DNA of 64,000 nt, from positions 340,820 through 404,819 of the forward strand of contig JAWKZP010000003.1 in assembly GCA_041395905.1 (NCBI GenBank), written 5' to 3'. A program made the translations under genes and the position numbers. The notes under the pieces were generated by a model that did not search any database, was not told the origin of the DNA, and saw nothing but the letters and a program-made list of their open reading frames with translations. Positions within the stretch are counted from its first letter, which is position 1; each line of letters opens with the position of its first letter. Source of the DNA: UBA7803 sp041395905 (lineage in GTDB: Bacteria > Pseudomonadota > Gammaproteobacteria > Pseudomonadales > Azotimanducaceae). This document shows positions 16,854-25,451 of this stretch, in pieces.

Positions 16854-17330
16854 ATGGACCTGTACTTCCTTTTCGACTGGCTCGATCACTCGTTCCTGGC
16901 GCAGATGTCCAAGGCCTACGGGGGCGTGTTCGCCGTGGTGCAGATGTTCCATCTGCTGTCGATGTCCATGCTCGGCGGCATGGTTCTGGTCGGCGACCTG
17001 CGCCTGCTCAACGTGCTGCTCACCAACGTGCCGTCGCGCGTCGTGATCGACAACACCCAGAGGTGGTTCAGCCTGGCGCTGATCGTGCTGATCCTGAGCG
17101 GCATCTTCATGAGCTCGGCCGTCGCCATGAAGCTCTACTACAACGAGATGTTCTGGGCCAAGATGACCAGCCTCGGTATCGGCATCCTGTTCGTCTACGC
17201 CATCCGCCGTCCGCTGCTGCGCTACGACCACGCCAGCATCAATCCCTGGGCATTGCGCCTCATGGCAGTCACGTCCATCACCATCTGGTTCACGGTGGCC
17301 GCATCGGGCCGCTGGATCGGCTTTTCGTGA
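16854..17330 (+). CDS. Second four-helix inner membrane protein, paralogous architecture
   Basis: A 158-residue protein with four hydrophobic segments (about 20-45, 60-80, 90-105, 120-140). It repeats the layout of the upstream gene: an early His in MFHLLSMSMLGGMVLVGDLRLL aligns with the STHVLTL...DLRML region of its neighbour, so the two share an ancestor. The gap to the previous stop is a single nucleotide (TGATATG). Together with the next 41-residue protein it probably forms one membrane assembly. No catalytic motif is visible. Confidence 0.7.
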   Translation: MDLYFLFDWLDHSFLAQMSKAYGGVFAVVQMFHLLSMSMLGGMVLVGDLRLLNVLLTNVPSRVVIDNTQRWFSLALIVLILSGIFMSSAVAMKLYYNEMFWAKMTSLGIGILFVYAIRRPLLRYDHASINPWALRLMAVTSITIWFTVAASGRWIGFS

Positions 17331-17349
17331 GCGCGGAGACCGCGAGACC

Positions 17350-17475
17350 ATGAGCAGAAACGTGCTGGAAAAGATCGTCTTCGCGTTCGCGACCGCGGTG
17401 CTGATCTCCGCGGCCTGGTTCTGGATCGGCCAGGTCGGCAGCGTGCTCGACACGCTGCGCCTGGCTTACGGCTGA
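17350..17475 (+). CDS. Single-helix 41-aa membrane peptide
   Basis: A short reading frame with ATG at 17350 and TGA at 17473, 19 nt after the second membrane protein. It encodes MSRNVLEK, then one hydrophobic helix (IVFAFATAVLISAAWFWIG), then a short amphipathic end. GGAGAC lies upstream as a possible ribosome site. The position, clean helix and codon use suggest a real small subunit of the membrane trio rather than chance. It is too small for family assignment. Confidence 0.55.
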   Translation: MSRNVLEKIVFAFATAVLISAAWFWIGQVGSVLDTLRLAYG

Positions 17476-17477
17476 GG

Positions 17478-18206
17478 TCAGCGCATCGCCGCGGCCAGAT
17501 CGCTCAGGTGGTCGGCCAGCAGCGCCGGCTGTGAGAAGAACGGCGAGTGACTGGAGGCCATCTCCACGACGCGCTCGATGCCCACCCGGGCCAGCATCTC
17601 CTGCTGACCCTGCAGGGTCAGTGCACGATCGTCGCGGCAGGTGATGTAGCTGCGCGGGATCGAGCCCCAGTTCTCCGGCGTCGCGCGAATGGGCGTGCGC
17701 ATCACCAGCGCCGACTGCGGCACCAGGCAGGCGCGCGCCAGTGCGATGTCCGCATCGCTGCAGTCGGCATAGAACGCGTCGCGGATCAGCTCGCGGCGGA
17801 ACTCGATGCTGAGCCCGTCCTCGGCCGGCGCGAACCCGGCCATAAATTCCCGCGGCGACGCCTTCACCGGGTTGTCGGTCATGGCCTCACCGTCGCGCAG
17901 CACGATGGCCGTGAGGTAAATGAGCCCCGCGACCTGCTCGGCGTAGCGCTCCGCAGCCTCGGTGATCACCATGCCGCCCATGCTGTGCCCGACCACCACC
18001 GCGGGCCCGTCCATGGCGGCGAGCGCCGAGCCGACCCGCCCGGCGTACGCCTCCAGCGTCACCTCCGCCGTCGGCGTCTTGTCGACGCCGTGGCCGGGCA
18101 GATCGATGGCGGCGACGCGATGACCGCGGCTTTCCAGCTCGGCAACCACCTTGTACCAGCACCAGGCACCGTGCCAGGCACCATGAACGAGCAGAAAGTT
18201 GGCCAT
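17478..18206 (-). CDS. Alpha/beta-hydrolase (salicylate-esterase / hydroxynitrile-lyase-like)
   Basis: A 242-residue compact alpha/beta-hydrolase. VHGAWHGAWCW (residues 7-17) is the oxyanion region, Ser75 in GHSMGG is the nucleophile, and the catalytic His lies in SSHSPFFSQP near the C terminus. HGAWHGAWCW with that C-terminal motif is typical of the plant methylesterase and hydroxynitrile-lyase group and of bacterial relatives that cleave small esters such as pyrethroids. The gene converges with the membrane trio (2 nt apart) and is divergent from the nitroreductase. Confidence 0.86.
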   Translation of the reverse strand: MANFLLVHGAWHGAWCWYKVVAELESRGHRVAAIDLPGHGVDKTPTAEVTLEAYAGRVGSALAAMDGPAVVVGHSMGGMVITEAAERYAEQVAGLIYLTAIVLRDGEAMTDNPVKASPREFMAGFAPAEDGLSIEFRRELIRDAFYADCSDADIALARACLVPQSALVMRTPIRATPENWGSIPRSYITCRDDRALTLQGQQEMLARVGIERVVEMASSHSPFFSQPALLADHLSDLAAAMR

Positions 18207-18286
18207 GTGATCGCTCTCCCGCCTTGCGGCCTGTCAATCGGCGCATGATGCATTACAGTGACGCGACGCGAAACCGGGGAGTCGAC

Positions 18287-18955
18287 ATGGATCTCTATGA
18301 CGTCATGCGCACCACGTTTGCGGCACGCGACTTCCTGGACGAGGACGTGCCCGACGGCGTGATACGGCGCATTCTGGACAACGCGCGCTTCGCCCCGAGC
18401 GGCGGCAACCGCCAGGGCTGGAAGGTCATCGTGGTCCGCGATGCGGCCACACGCGAGGCGCTGATCCCGCTCATGCGGCCAACCATGCAGCGCTACTTCG
18501 CCCAGGTACAGGCGGGGGAATCGCCCTTGAACAGCGTGCACAAGACCCGGCTGAGCGATGCCCGGATCGCCGCCGTCGACGTCCCCGACGCCGCCATCCG
18601 GCGCCTGACCCATGCACCCGTGCTGCTGTTCGTGTTCGTCGATCTCGCCGTCGTCGCCGCAATGGACCAGGATCTTGAACGCGTCGGCGTTATCTCCGGC
18701 GCGTCCATCTACCCCTTCGTCTGGAACGTGCTGCTGGCGGCGCGCAACGAGGGCTACGGCGGCACGCTGACCACGTTCGTGAGCGCCCGGGAACCGGCGC
18801 TGCAGCGCCTTCTGGGCGTCCCGGAGCAGATGGCCTGCGCGGCGATGATACCCATGGGCCGCCCGGTCAGACAGCTCACCAGACTGAGCCGCAGGCCCGT
18901 CGACGACTTCGCCGTGCTCGAGCGTTGGGCTGGGCCGCCGCTGCCGCAAGCCTGA
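18287..18955 (+). CDS. Nitroreductase-family flavoprotein
   Basis: A 222-residue FMN-dependent NAD(P)H oxidoreductase. The N terminus has the FMN phosphate contact pattern (MRTTFAARDFLDEDVP with the R-F/Y motif), followed by NARFAPSGGNRQGWK, which is the usual flavin-binding signature, and a GYGGTLTTF segment late in the protein that packs over the flavin. ATG 18287 is preceded by GGGGAG at 18276-18281. Substrates of this family include nitroaromatics, quinones and flavins; which applies here is unknown. Confidence 0.87.
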   Translation: MDLYDVMRTTFAARDFLDEDVPDGVIRRILDNARFAPSGGNRQGWKVIVVRDAATREALIPLMRPTMQRYFAQVQAGESPLNSVHKTRLSDARIAAVDVPDAAIRRLTHAPVLLFVFVDLAVVAAMDQDLERVGVISGASIYPFVWNVLLAARNEGYGGTLTTFVSAREPALQRLLGVPEQMACAAMIPMGRPVRQLTRLSRRPVDDFAVLERWAGPPLPQA

Positions 18956-19030
18956 GTGACCCGAGGCGGATGCAGACCACGGGATACGCGTAGCCCGGAA
19001 GGTCGGGGAACCCGGCGCGCGGGCCTCGAG

Positions 19031-19480
19031 TCAGCTGGAATTGCGGGCCAGAAACCTGTCCAGCGCGTTGGCGAAGGCCTGCACGTCCTGCTTCGCCAGC
19101 GCGCTCGGCCCACCGCTGACCATGCCGGAGCTGCGCAGCTCGTCCATCATGTCGCGCCGCGACAGGTGGTCCTTGATGTTCTCTCTGGTGTACAGCGTGC
19201 CGCGCGGGTTGAGCGCGGTGGCGCCGCGACTGATCACCTCGTCGGCCAGCGGCACGTCCTGGGTCACAACCAGATCTCCCGGCTGCAGGCGCTCGAGAAT
19301 GGCGTTGTCCGCCACGTCGAACCCCTTGTGCACCTGCACCGAGCGCAGGAATCGCGACGGCGGCACCCGCACGGCATGATTGGCGAACAGGGTGGTTTCG
19401 ATCTGGCGCCGATCCGCGGCCCGGAACAGCACCTCCTTGATGGCCTTCGGACAGGCGTCGGCATCCACCCAGATCTGCAT
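19031..19480 (-). CDS. yaiI: UPF0178 (YaiI/DUF188) family protein
   Basis: A 149-residue conserved protein of unknown function. It has the family hallmarks: MQIWVDADACP at the start, ETTLFANHAVRVP, DVADNAIL, PGDLVVTQDVPLAD, ALNPRGTLYT, and RDMMDELR near the end. The fold is PIN-like, and the Asp residues in VDADACP, DNAI and TQDVPLAD could form a nuclease-type metal site, which is inference from fold similarity. The ATG at 19480 matches the family start exactly; a longer upstream reading is not conserved. Confidence 0.88.
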   Translation of the reverse strand: MQIWVDADACPKAIKEVLFRAADRRQIETTLFANHAVRVPPSRFLRSVQVHKGFDVADNAILERLQPGDLVVTQDVPLADEVISRGATALNPRGTLYTRENIKDHLSRRDMMDELRSSGMVSGGPSALAKQDVQAFANALDRFLARNSS

Positions 19481-19620
19481 GTCGTTTCCGGTTGCGCCAT
19501 TGCGCGGAGTTCCAGAGTCTGAACGGCGCCCTCGCGCAGGGTCAACACCGCCAGCCCCCGGGCGGGTTACAATCTCTGTGAGCGAACGCCGGCGCGGCAC
19601 TGTACTGGAGGGGGACCCGC

Positions 19621-20748
19621 ATGCTGAACAAACTCGACGACTATCCGATTCACCAGACGCCGGAGCCCATCGCCTACCCGGCGACCAGCGACCGCAACGT
19701 CTACGACCGGACCTGGTACAACGGTTACGCCGGCGACGGCTCCTACTATTTCGGCATCGGCATGGCCGTGTATCCCCATCGCGGAGTGCTCGATTGCGCG
19801 TTCAGCGTGGTTCAACCCGGCGGCAAGCAGCACTGTTTCTACGGCTCGCGCCGCGCCCCGGCCGAGCGCACCGAAATGAGCGTGGGACCGTTCCGCATGG
19901 AGGTGATCGAACCCATGCGCAGCGCCCGGGTCGTGCTCGAAGACAACGACAGCGGGATCACCTGCGATCTGACCTTCTCGGCCCGCACCGCGCCCATCCA
20001 GGAGGCACGTCAGACGCTGTGGCGCGGCACACGCCGCACGATGGACGCGACCCGATTCGACCAGTTCGGCCGCTGGAGCGGCATCGTGCGCCACCCGGAC
20101 GGCGAGATCCGGGTCGAAGAGACCGTCTGCCACGGCACCAAGGATCGCTCCTGGGGGGTACGCGGCGTGGGTGAACCGGAAACCGGCGGCGCGCCCGACA
20201 CACCCGGGGGCATCTGCTTCGTGTGGGCCCCGCTGTTCTGGGACGACCACGTCTCGCACGCCATCTTCTTCGACGGTGCCCGCGGCGAGGCGCTGGTGCG
20301 CGAGGGGCTGACCGCGCCGCTGTTCGACAGCGAGGCGGCGATTCCCGAGGGCAACGCGGCACTGGACACGCGCATGGCCACCGCCCGCCACCGGATCCGC
20401 TATCACCAGGGAACGCGGCTCGCCGCCGCCGCGGAGATCGACCTGGTCAGCCAGGAAGGTGACACCCGGACCATCGCCCTCGAGCCGATCCTGCGCTTCC
20501 AGATGAAGGGGCTGGGCTACGGCCACCCGAAGTGGCGCCAGGGTGCCTGGCACGGCGAGCTGGCCACCGGCGCTGAAAGCTTCGACCCGGAAGATCTGAA
20601 TCTGCTGGCGCCGGAGAACGTCCACGTGCAGCAGGTGGTGCGCGCCAGCGACGGCCAGCGCACCGGTATCGGCGTGCTGGAGCAGATCGTGGTCGGGCCC
20701 TACGCGCCGGCCGGCTTCACTGACTTTTTCGACGGCGCCAGAAGCTGA
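19621..20748 (+). CDS. Uncharacterised lipocalin-like/CrtC-like protein
   Basis: A 375-residue soluble protein without a signal peptide. It has many Trp, Tyr and Gly in repeated beta-type segments (GDGSYYFGIGMAVYPHRG, RTWYNGYAG, CHGTKDRSWGVR, and KGLGYGHPKWRQGAWHGEL near the end). This resembles the double-lipocalin fold of carotenoid hydratase CrtC and AttH-like proteins found in degradative gene neighbourhoods. The CHGTKDRSWGVR motif is strongly reminiscent of that group. It is followed after 10 nt by the haem lipoprotein gene. A binding or isomerase/hydratase role is possible but not shown. Confidence 0.6.
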   Translation: MLNKLDDYPIHQTPEPIAYPATSDRNVYDRTWYNGYAGDGSYYFGIGMAVYPHRGVLDCAFSVVQPGGKQHCFYGSRRAPAERTEMSVGPFRMEVIEPMRSARVVLEDNDSGITCDLTFSARTAPIQEARQTLWRGTRRTMDATRFDQFGRWSGIVRHPDGEIRVEETVCHGTKDRSWGVRGVGEPETGGAPDTPGGICFVWAPLFWDDHVSHAIFFDGARGEALVREGLTAPLFDSEAAIPEGNAALDTRMATARHRIRYHQGTRLAAAAEIDLVSQEGDTRTIALEPILRFQMKGLGYGHPKWRQGAWHGELATGAESFDPEDLNLLAPENVHVQQVVRASDGQRTGIGVLEQIVVGPYAPAGFTDFFDGARS

Positions 20749-20758
20749 GGGCGACGCC

Positions 20759-22855
20759 ATGCGCAACGAGGCCTCCCGTCACGCGGTTGCGGCAGCCGCG
20801 CTGGTGGTTGCCGCGTCGGCACTGCTGACGACCGGCTGCTCACCCTCCGCGTCACGGTCGGAAAGCCCTGCCGCAACGCCCCCCGCGGCAGCAACCCCCG
20901 CGCCTGCGGATTACATGGAAGGCTCGGTGCGCGCCCCCGACGGCGCGCCCGAAGCCGGCGTGTGGGTCATCGCGGAAACCGGCGCTCTAGCCACGCCCTA
21001 TCGCAAGATCGTGGTTACCGACGATGCCGGGCGGTTTCTGATCCCCGAGCTGCCCGAGGCCGACTACCAGGTGTGGGTACGCGGCTACGGGCTGCAGGAT
21101 TCGGCCAAGTCCGACGCGCGCCCCGGTTCGAGCCTCGAGCTCATCGCGCAGCCGGCCGCGGATGCCGTGACCGCGGCAGCCATCTACCCCGCCAGCTACT
21201 GGCTGTCGCTGCTGGAGCCGCCCGGGCACAGCGCAGACTGGGTCAACGCGTTCAAGCTCGGCTGCCAGCTCTGCCATCAGGTGGGATCGCTGATCACGCG
21301 CAGCCGCAATCGCGAGCTCTACGATCTGGGGCTGCAGAAAGCCAGCTACATGAATCTCACCGCCGACGGGCTGGGCCGCGAGCAGCTGCTCGACGCGCTG
21401 TCCTACTGGCACGAGCGCATCAGCGCCGGCGAGGTGCCGCCGTCGCCACCGCGTCCTGCCGGCATCGAACGCAACCTGGTAGTGACCCAGTGGGCCTGGG
21501 GCGATGCCTTCACCTACGCCCACGACGAGATCGCCACCGACAAGCGCCAACCGACGCTCTATGCCAACGCGCCCATCTACGGCGTCGACATCGCCAACGA
21601 CCGGATCCTCTGGGTGGACCCGGTGACCAACAGCGCCGGCGCCAGCGGCGTGCCGACGCTGAACGGTTACGACACCGCGTGGTGCGACCTCACCTACAAA
21701 CCGCTCGGCGGCGCCCAGGCGCTGCCGGCAGGCTTCGGCTCGCTGGGCTGCCCGGTGCGTTCCGGCATCACGGGCTTCGAAGGCCAGTACCCCAACGCCG
21801 CCAATCCGCACAACCCCATGTTCGACGACCAGGGCCGGGTATGGATCACCACCCAGGTACGGCGCGAGTGGGGCGAGGACCTGCCGGAATTCTGCAGAGC
21901 CGATCCAGTGATCGCGCACAACTATCACCATCGTCAGCTGGGCTACTACGATCCCAAGCGCGACACCTACGAGCTCATCGATACCTGCTACGGCACGCAC
22001 CATCTTCAGTTCGACGCCGACGGCGTGCTCTGGACCAGCGGCGATTCCTACGTGATCGGCTGGTTCGATCCCGCCAGGTACGACCCGGCGAAGCCCGAGA
22101 CCCTCGCCGAGGCCCAGGGCTGGTCGGAGATCCGCATCGACAGCGACGGCGACGGCACGGCGGACACGCCGCTGGTGGGCTTCAACTACGGCGTGATCCC
22201 GAACCCCGTGGACGGCAGCGTGTGGACCGCGCAACCCGGCGGCGACCCGGGCGGCCCGCGCAATTACCGGGGACGGCTGATCCGCTACGACCCGGCCAGC
22301 GATCGCCACGAGGTCTACATTCCGCCGCGCCCGGGCGCAGGCCCGCGCGGAGTGGATGTGGACAGCAAAGGGATCATCTGGGCCGCACTCGGCGGCAGCG
22401 GCCATCTGGCGCGCTTCGATCGCAGTCGCTGCCGGCAGACCTGGGGCAGCGGCGACCAGTGTCCCGAGGGCTGGAGCCTGTACCGCAGCCCGGGCCCGCG
22501 CATGCGCACCGGCGATGACCCGGCCGCCGAGGCCAGCGCCGACTTCCACTACTACCTGTTCGTCGATCAGCACGACACGCTCGGCCTGGGGCGCGACGTC
22601 GTGATCATGAACGGCACCGGTTCCGACTCGCTGCTGGCCTTCGACCCGACCCGCGAATCGTTCACGGTGATCCGCATCCCCTACCCGCTCAATTCGTACA
22701 CGCGCGGTCTGGATGGACGCATCGACGACCCGGATGCCGGCTGGAAAGGTCGCGGCCTGTGGTTTACCAACGGCCTGGACCCGATCATGCATTCCGAGGT
22801 GCCCCAGTCGTACGTCGGCCGGGTTCAGCTGCGTCCGGATCCGCTGGCGCGCTGA
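20759..22855 (+). CDS. Monohaem beta-propeller lipoprotein with carboxypeptidase-regulatory-like domain
   Basis: A 698-residue envelope lipoprotein. The lipobox is LLTTGC at about residue 27, then a Pro/Ala linker. Residues 51-130 form a transthyretin-like regulatory domain (GSVRAPDGAPEAGVWVIAE, then FLIPELPEADYQVWVRGYG). CQLCH at about 170 is one c-type haem site. The rest is a virginiamycin-B-lyase-like propeller with repeats such as HHLQFDADGVLWTSGDSYVIGWFDP and PRGVDVDSKGIIWAALGGSGHLARFDR. Similar proteins may be quinone- or cytochrome-linked dehydrogenases or sensors, but no activity is proven. It is directly downstream of the lipocalin-like gene. Confidence 0.75.
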   Translation: MRNEASRHAVAAAALVVAASALLTTGCSPSASRSESPAATPPAAATPAPADYMEGSVRAPDGAPEAGVWVIAETGALATPYRKIVVTDDAGRFLIPELPEADYQVWVRGYGLQDSAKSDARPGSSLELIAQPAADAVTAAAIYPASYWLSLLEPPGHSADWVNAFKLGCQLCHQVGSLITRSRNRELYDLGLQKASYMNLTADGLGREQLLDALSYWHERISAGEVPPSPPRPAGIERNLVVTQWAWGDAFTYAHDEIATDKRQPTLYANAPIYGVDIANDRILWVDPVTNSAGASGVPTLNGYDTAWCDLTYKPLGGAQALPAGFGSLGCPVRSGITGFEGQYPNAANPHNPMFDDQGRVWITTQVRREWGEDLPEFCRADPVIAHNYHHRQLGYYDPKRDTYELIDTCYGTHHLQFDADGVLWTSGDSYVIGWFDPARYDPAKPETLAEAQGWSEIRIDSDGDGTADTPLVGFNYGVIPNPVDGSVWTAQPGGDPGGPRNYRGRLIRYDPASDRHEVYIPPRPGAGPRGVDVDSKGIIWAALGGSGHLARFDRSRCRQTWGSGDQCPEGWSLYRSPGPRMRTGDDPAAEASADFHYYLFVDQHDTLGLGRDVVIMNGTGSDSLLAFDPTRESFTVIRIPYPLNSYTRGLDGRIDDPDAGWKGRGLWFTNGLDPIMHSEVPQSYVGRVQLRPDPLAR

Positions 22856-22861
22856 TCGCCG

Positions 22862-22879
22862 CGGCACGGATGCGTGCCG
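22862..22879. terminator. Hairpin between convergent genes
   Basis: CGGCACG and CGTGCCG form a 7-bp stem with a GATG loop in the 40-nt gap between the haem lipoprotein stop and the convergent exchanger stop. There is no T tract. Confidence 0.45.
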
Positions 22880-22895
22880 ACGACGTCCGGCGCGC

Positions 22896-23852
22896 TCAGC
22901 CGCGATGGACGACGAAGGCCAGGTAAGCGATGTAGATGAGCACGAACAGGACGCCGTGAATCCGGTTCAGCACCGAGCGACGACTGGTAATCAACGCCAC
23001 GATCAGCAGCGCGCTCGCGCCGATCACCATGACGAGGTCCGTGTTGCTCACCACGTCGAACGGAAGTTCCGAGACCGTGGCGGTCAGGCCGATGATCCAC
23101 AGCAGGTTGAAGATGTTGGAGCCGACCACGTTACCTACCGCGATGTCGGTCTGCCCGCGATATGCCGCCACAGCCGAAGCCACCAGTTCGGGCGCCGACG
23201 TGCCGGCAGCGATGATCGTCAATCCGATCAATGCGTCGTTCACGCCCAGCGCCTGGGCCACGCCGACGGCGCCGGCGACGGCCAGCTCGCCGCCCGCATA
23301 GAGGCCGAGCACGCCAGCACCGATCAGCGCCCAGGCCTTGAACTGACTCAGAACCACCGGCTCGTCGATGGGCTCGTCGCCATTGGCACGGGCGACCTTG
23401 AACACGTAGAGCATGAAGAACAGAAAGAAGATCAGCAGGATGAGACCATCCAGGCGGCTGATGATGAGATCCGGGCGGCTCGTGAACAGCGCGGCGTTGG
23501 CGAGAAATCCCACCAGCAGCGCGGCCGTGAGCGAAAACGGAATCTCCGTGACGACGGTCTGATCACGCACCGGCAGCGGTCGAATGATTGCAGCCACCCC
23601 GATCACCACCAGCACGTTGAAAATGTTGCTGCCGATGACGTTGGCAATGGCCAGGTCCGCGTTGTGCTGCAGGCCCGCGGAAAACGAGACCACCAGTTCC
23701 GGCAACGAGGTTCCGAACGAAACCACGGTAAGCCCTACCACCAGCGGTGAGACGCGACGCCGCCGCGCCAGGCCCACGCCGCCTTTTACCAGCCAGTCGG
23801 CACCCAGCACCAACAGACCCAGACCGAGCAGCAGCATCCCCAGATTCAGCAT
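22896..23852 (-). CDS. yrbG: Calcium/sodium antiporter family (CaCA, YrbG-like)
   Basis: A 318-residue inner-membrane exchanger with ten hydrophobic helices in two inverted repeats. The alpha-repeats are seen as VSFGTSLPELVVSFSAG followed by GNVIGSN-like NVIGSNIFN in the first half and AAGTSAPELVASAVAA with GNVVGSNIFN in the second half. These are the cation-binding motifs. The family swaps Ca2+ for Na+ or H+. The ATG at 23852 gives the normal short N terminus; another ATG at 23885 is possible but would add eleven residues without a helix. Confidence 0.9.
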   Translation of the reverse strand: MLNLGMLLLGLGLLVLGADWLVKGGVGLARRRRVSPLVVGLTVVSFGTSLPELVVSFSAGLQHNADLAIANVIGSNIFNVLVVIGVAAIIRPLPVRDQTVVTEIPFSLTAALLVGFLANAALFTSRPDLIISRLDGLILLIFFLFFMLYVFKVARANGDEPIDEPVVLSQFKAWALIGAGVLGLYAGGELAVAGAVGVAQALGVNDALIGLTIIAAGTSAPELVASAVAAYRGQTDIAVGNVVGSNIFNLLWIIGLTATVSELPFDVVSNTDLVMVIGASALLIVALITSRRSVLNRIHGVLFVLIYIAYLAFVVHRG

Positions 23853-24000
23853 GTTCCCGGCCGTGTTATCGACATGGCTGCGCATGCTAGCCGATCGGGA
23901 CGCGCGACCCCAGCCCGCCAAGTGACAACTGCTGTAGCGCTTGGCAACCTCAAGTAGACTGGGGGCTCCGGGCCGGTCAGTCGCGCGCACGGGCCACGGA

Positions 24001-24024
24001 CAAAGGGGCAAAGGGGCAAAGGGA
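24001..24024 (+). repeat. Three tandem 8-bp units CAAAGGGG before the permease
   Basis: CAAAGGGG, CAAAGGGG and CAAAGGGA follow one another directly, 39 nt before the permease start. Each unit contains a Shine-Dalgarno-like AAAGGGG. The number of units could change by slippage and so affect ribosome loading on the leader or permease. Confidence 0.6.
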
Positions 24025-24036
24025 AAGAGACCACCG

Positions 24037-24066
24037 ATGAACGAAGACGGATCCCTTGCCGCATGA
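24037..24066 (+). CDS. Nine-codon leader reading frame overlapping the permease start
   Basis: ATG 24037 begins MNEDGSLAA and its TGA shares bases with the permease ATG (ATGA overlap at 24063-24066). GGGAAAGAGA lies 7-16 nt upstream. This could be a translational-coupling leader for the amino-acid permease. It is too short to prove by sequence alone. Confidence 0.3.
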   Translation: MNEDGSLAA

Positions 24067-25451
24067 CCGGCAACCGCCTTGAGCGCAAGATCGGCCTAGG
24101 CGGGGCCGTCTTCACCCTGATCGGTTACATCGTCGGCGCCTCGATCTTCATCCTGCCCGGGCAACTCGCCGGAATCGCCGGCCCCGCCGTGTTTCTCGCC
24201 TATCTGCTGGCCGCGGTGCCCGCGCTGGTCAACTGCCTGATCGCCGCCCAGGTGGGCACGATCCTGCCGGTGAGCGCGGCCGACTACGTTTTCTCCAGCG
24301 TCGTGCTGCACCCGTTTCTGGGATTTCTCAAGGTCTGGACCAGCACCATCGCGCTGCTGGTCGGCGTGCCGTTGCTCGCCTACGGATTTGCCGACTACGC
24401 GGCCTACTTCCTGCCCGGCCTGGATCGCATGGTCACGGCGATGGCGGTGATCGTGGCCCTGATGGCCATCAATCTGCTGGGGCTGCGGGCCAACGTGAGC
24501 ACGCAGATGGCCATGGTGGGGGTGTTCATCGCCGCGCTGCTCATCTTCGCCATCGGCGGTCTGTTCTACGTGGACTGGAGCCTGCTGACGCCCATGGTAC
24601 CGAACGGCTACGACTCGGTGCTGAATGCCGCCGTGCCCGCGTTCTATTCCTACTCGGGCTTTGCCGTGATCGTGGTGATCGGCGAGGAGATCCGCAATCC
24701 CGGGCGCACCGTGCCGCTGACGCTCGCGATCGCGTTCGCCATCGTCGCGACGATCTACACCCTGGTGACCATCGTGCTGCCTGGCGTGGTCCCCTGGCAG
24801 CAGCTGGGTACCATGGTGGCGCCCATGGGCAGCGCCGCGAAGCTGTTTCTGCCCGACTGGTTCGCCAGCCTGATCACCCTGAGCGCGCTGATGGCCGCAG
24901 CGACATCCATCAATGCCCTGATCCTCACGACGTCGCGCAGTTTCTTTGCGCTGGCGCGAAACCGCATCTATCCCGAGCTGCTCAACCATCTGAGCCGCAA
25001 CACCCGTGAGCCCAACCGGGCGATCATCGCGGTGGTGGTCGTCGCGCTCATCGGCGTGGCCCTGCAGGGCGAGATCGTCCAGTACGCCTCGGTCTCCACC
25101 ATCGGCGCCATGTTCTACGGCATCGTGTGGTCCGTGGGCCTGATCCGCCTGCCGGTCAAGCTGCCGGATCACTACCGGGACGCCGTGTTCCGTCTGAGCA
25201 TACCCACCATCTGGGTCGTGGCGAGCATAAAGATCGCAGTGTCTCTGCTGTTTCTGTACATCGGCGTGCGCAACAATCCGGGGCCCTCGTTCGTGTATCT
25301 GATGCTGGTGCTGCTGGGCGCCGTCTACTACTTCGGACGCCAGCGTCATCTGGCGCGCCAGGGGGTTTCGTTGCATGATCTGCTGCGCCACGAAGCCAAC
25401 CAGACATACCCTGCACCCGGTACCCGAACCGTGGCGGAGAATCGGCCATGA
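24063..25451 (+). CDS. APC-superfamily amino acid permease
   Basis: A 462-residue inner-membrane transporter with about twelve helices. The N-terminal LGGAVFTLIGYIVGASIFILPG carries the unwound helix-1 substrate motif of APC proteins (GxG-like IVGASIF), and FYSYSGFAVIVVIGEEIRNPGRTVPLT is the helix-6 motif and loop. It imports amino acids or related amines. The stop overlaps the start of a class IV aminotransferase by 4 nt, so uptake and transamination of the same amino acid are probably coupled. Upstream lies a tandem ribosome-site-like repeat and a nine-codon leader. Confidence 0.88.
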   Translation: MTGNRLERKIGLGGAVFTLIGYIVGASIFILPGQLAGIAGPAVFLAYLLAAVPALVNCLIAAQVGTILPVSAADYVFSSVVLHPFLGFLKVWTSTIALLVGVPLLAYGFADYAAYFLPGLDRMVTAMAVIVALMAINLLGLRANVSTQMAMVGVFIAALLIFAIGGLFYVDWSLLTPMVPNGYDSVLNAAVPAFYSYSGFAVIVVIGEEIRNPGRTVPLTLAIAFAIVATIYTLVTIVLPGVVPWQQLGTMVAPMGSAAKLFLPDWFASLITLSALMAAATSINALILTTSRSFFALARNRIYPELLNHLSRNTREPNRAIIAVVVVALIGVALQGEIVQYASVSTIGAMFYGIVWSVGLIRLPVKLPDHYRDAVFRLSIPTIWVVASIKIAVSLLFLYIGVRNNPGPSFVYLMLVLLGAVYYFGRQRHLARQGVSLHDLLRHEANQTYPAPGTRTVAENRP

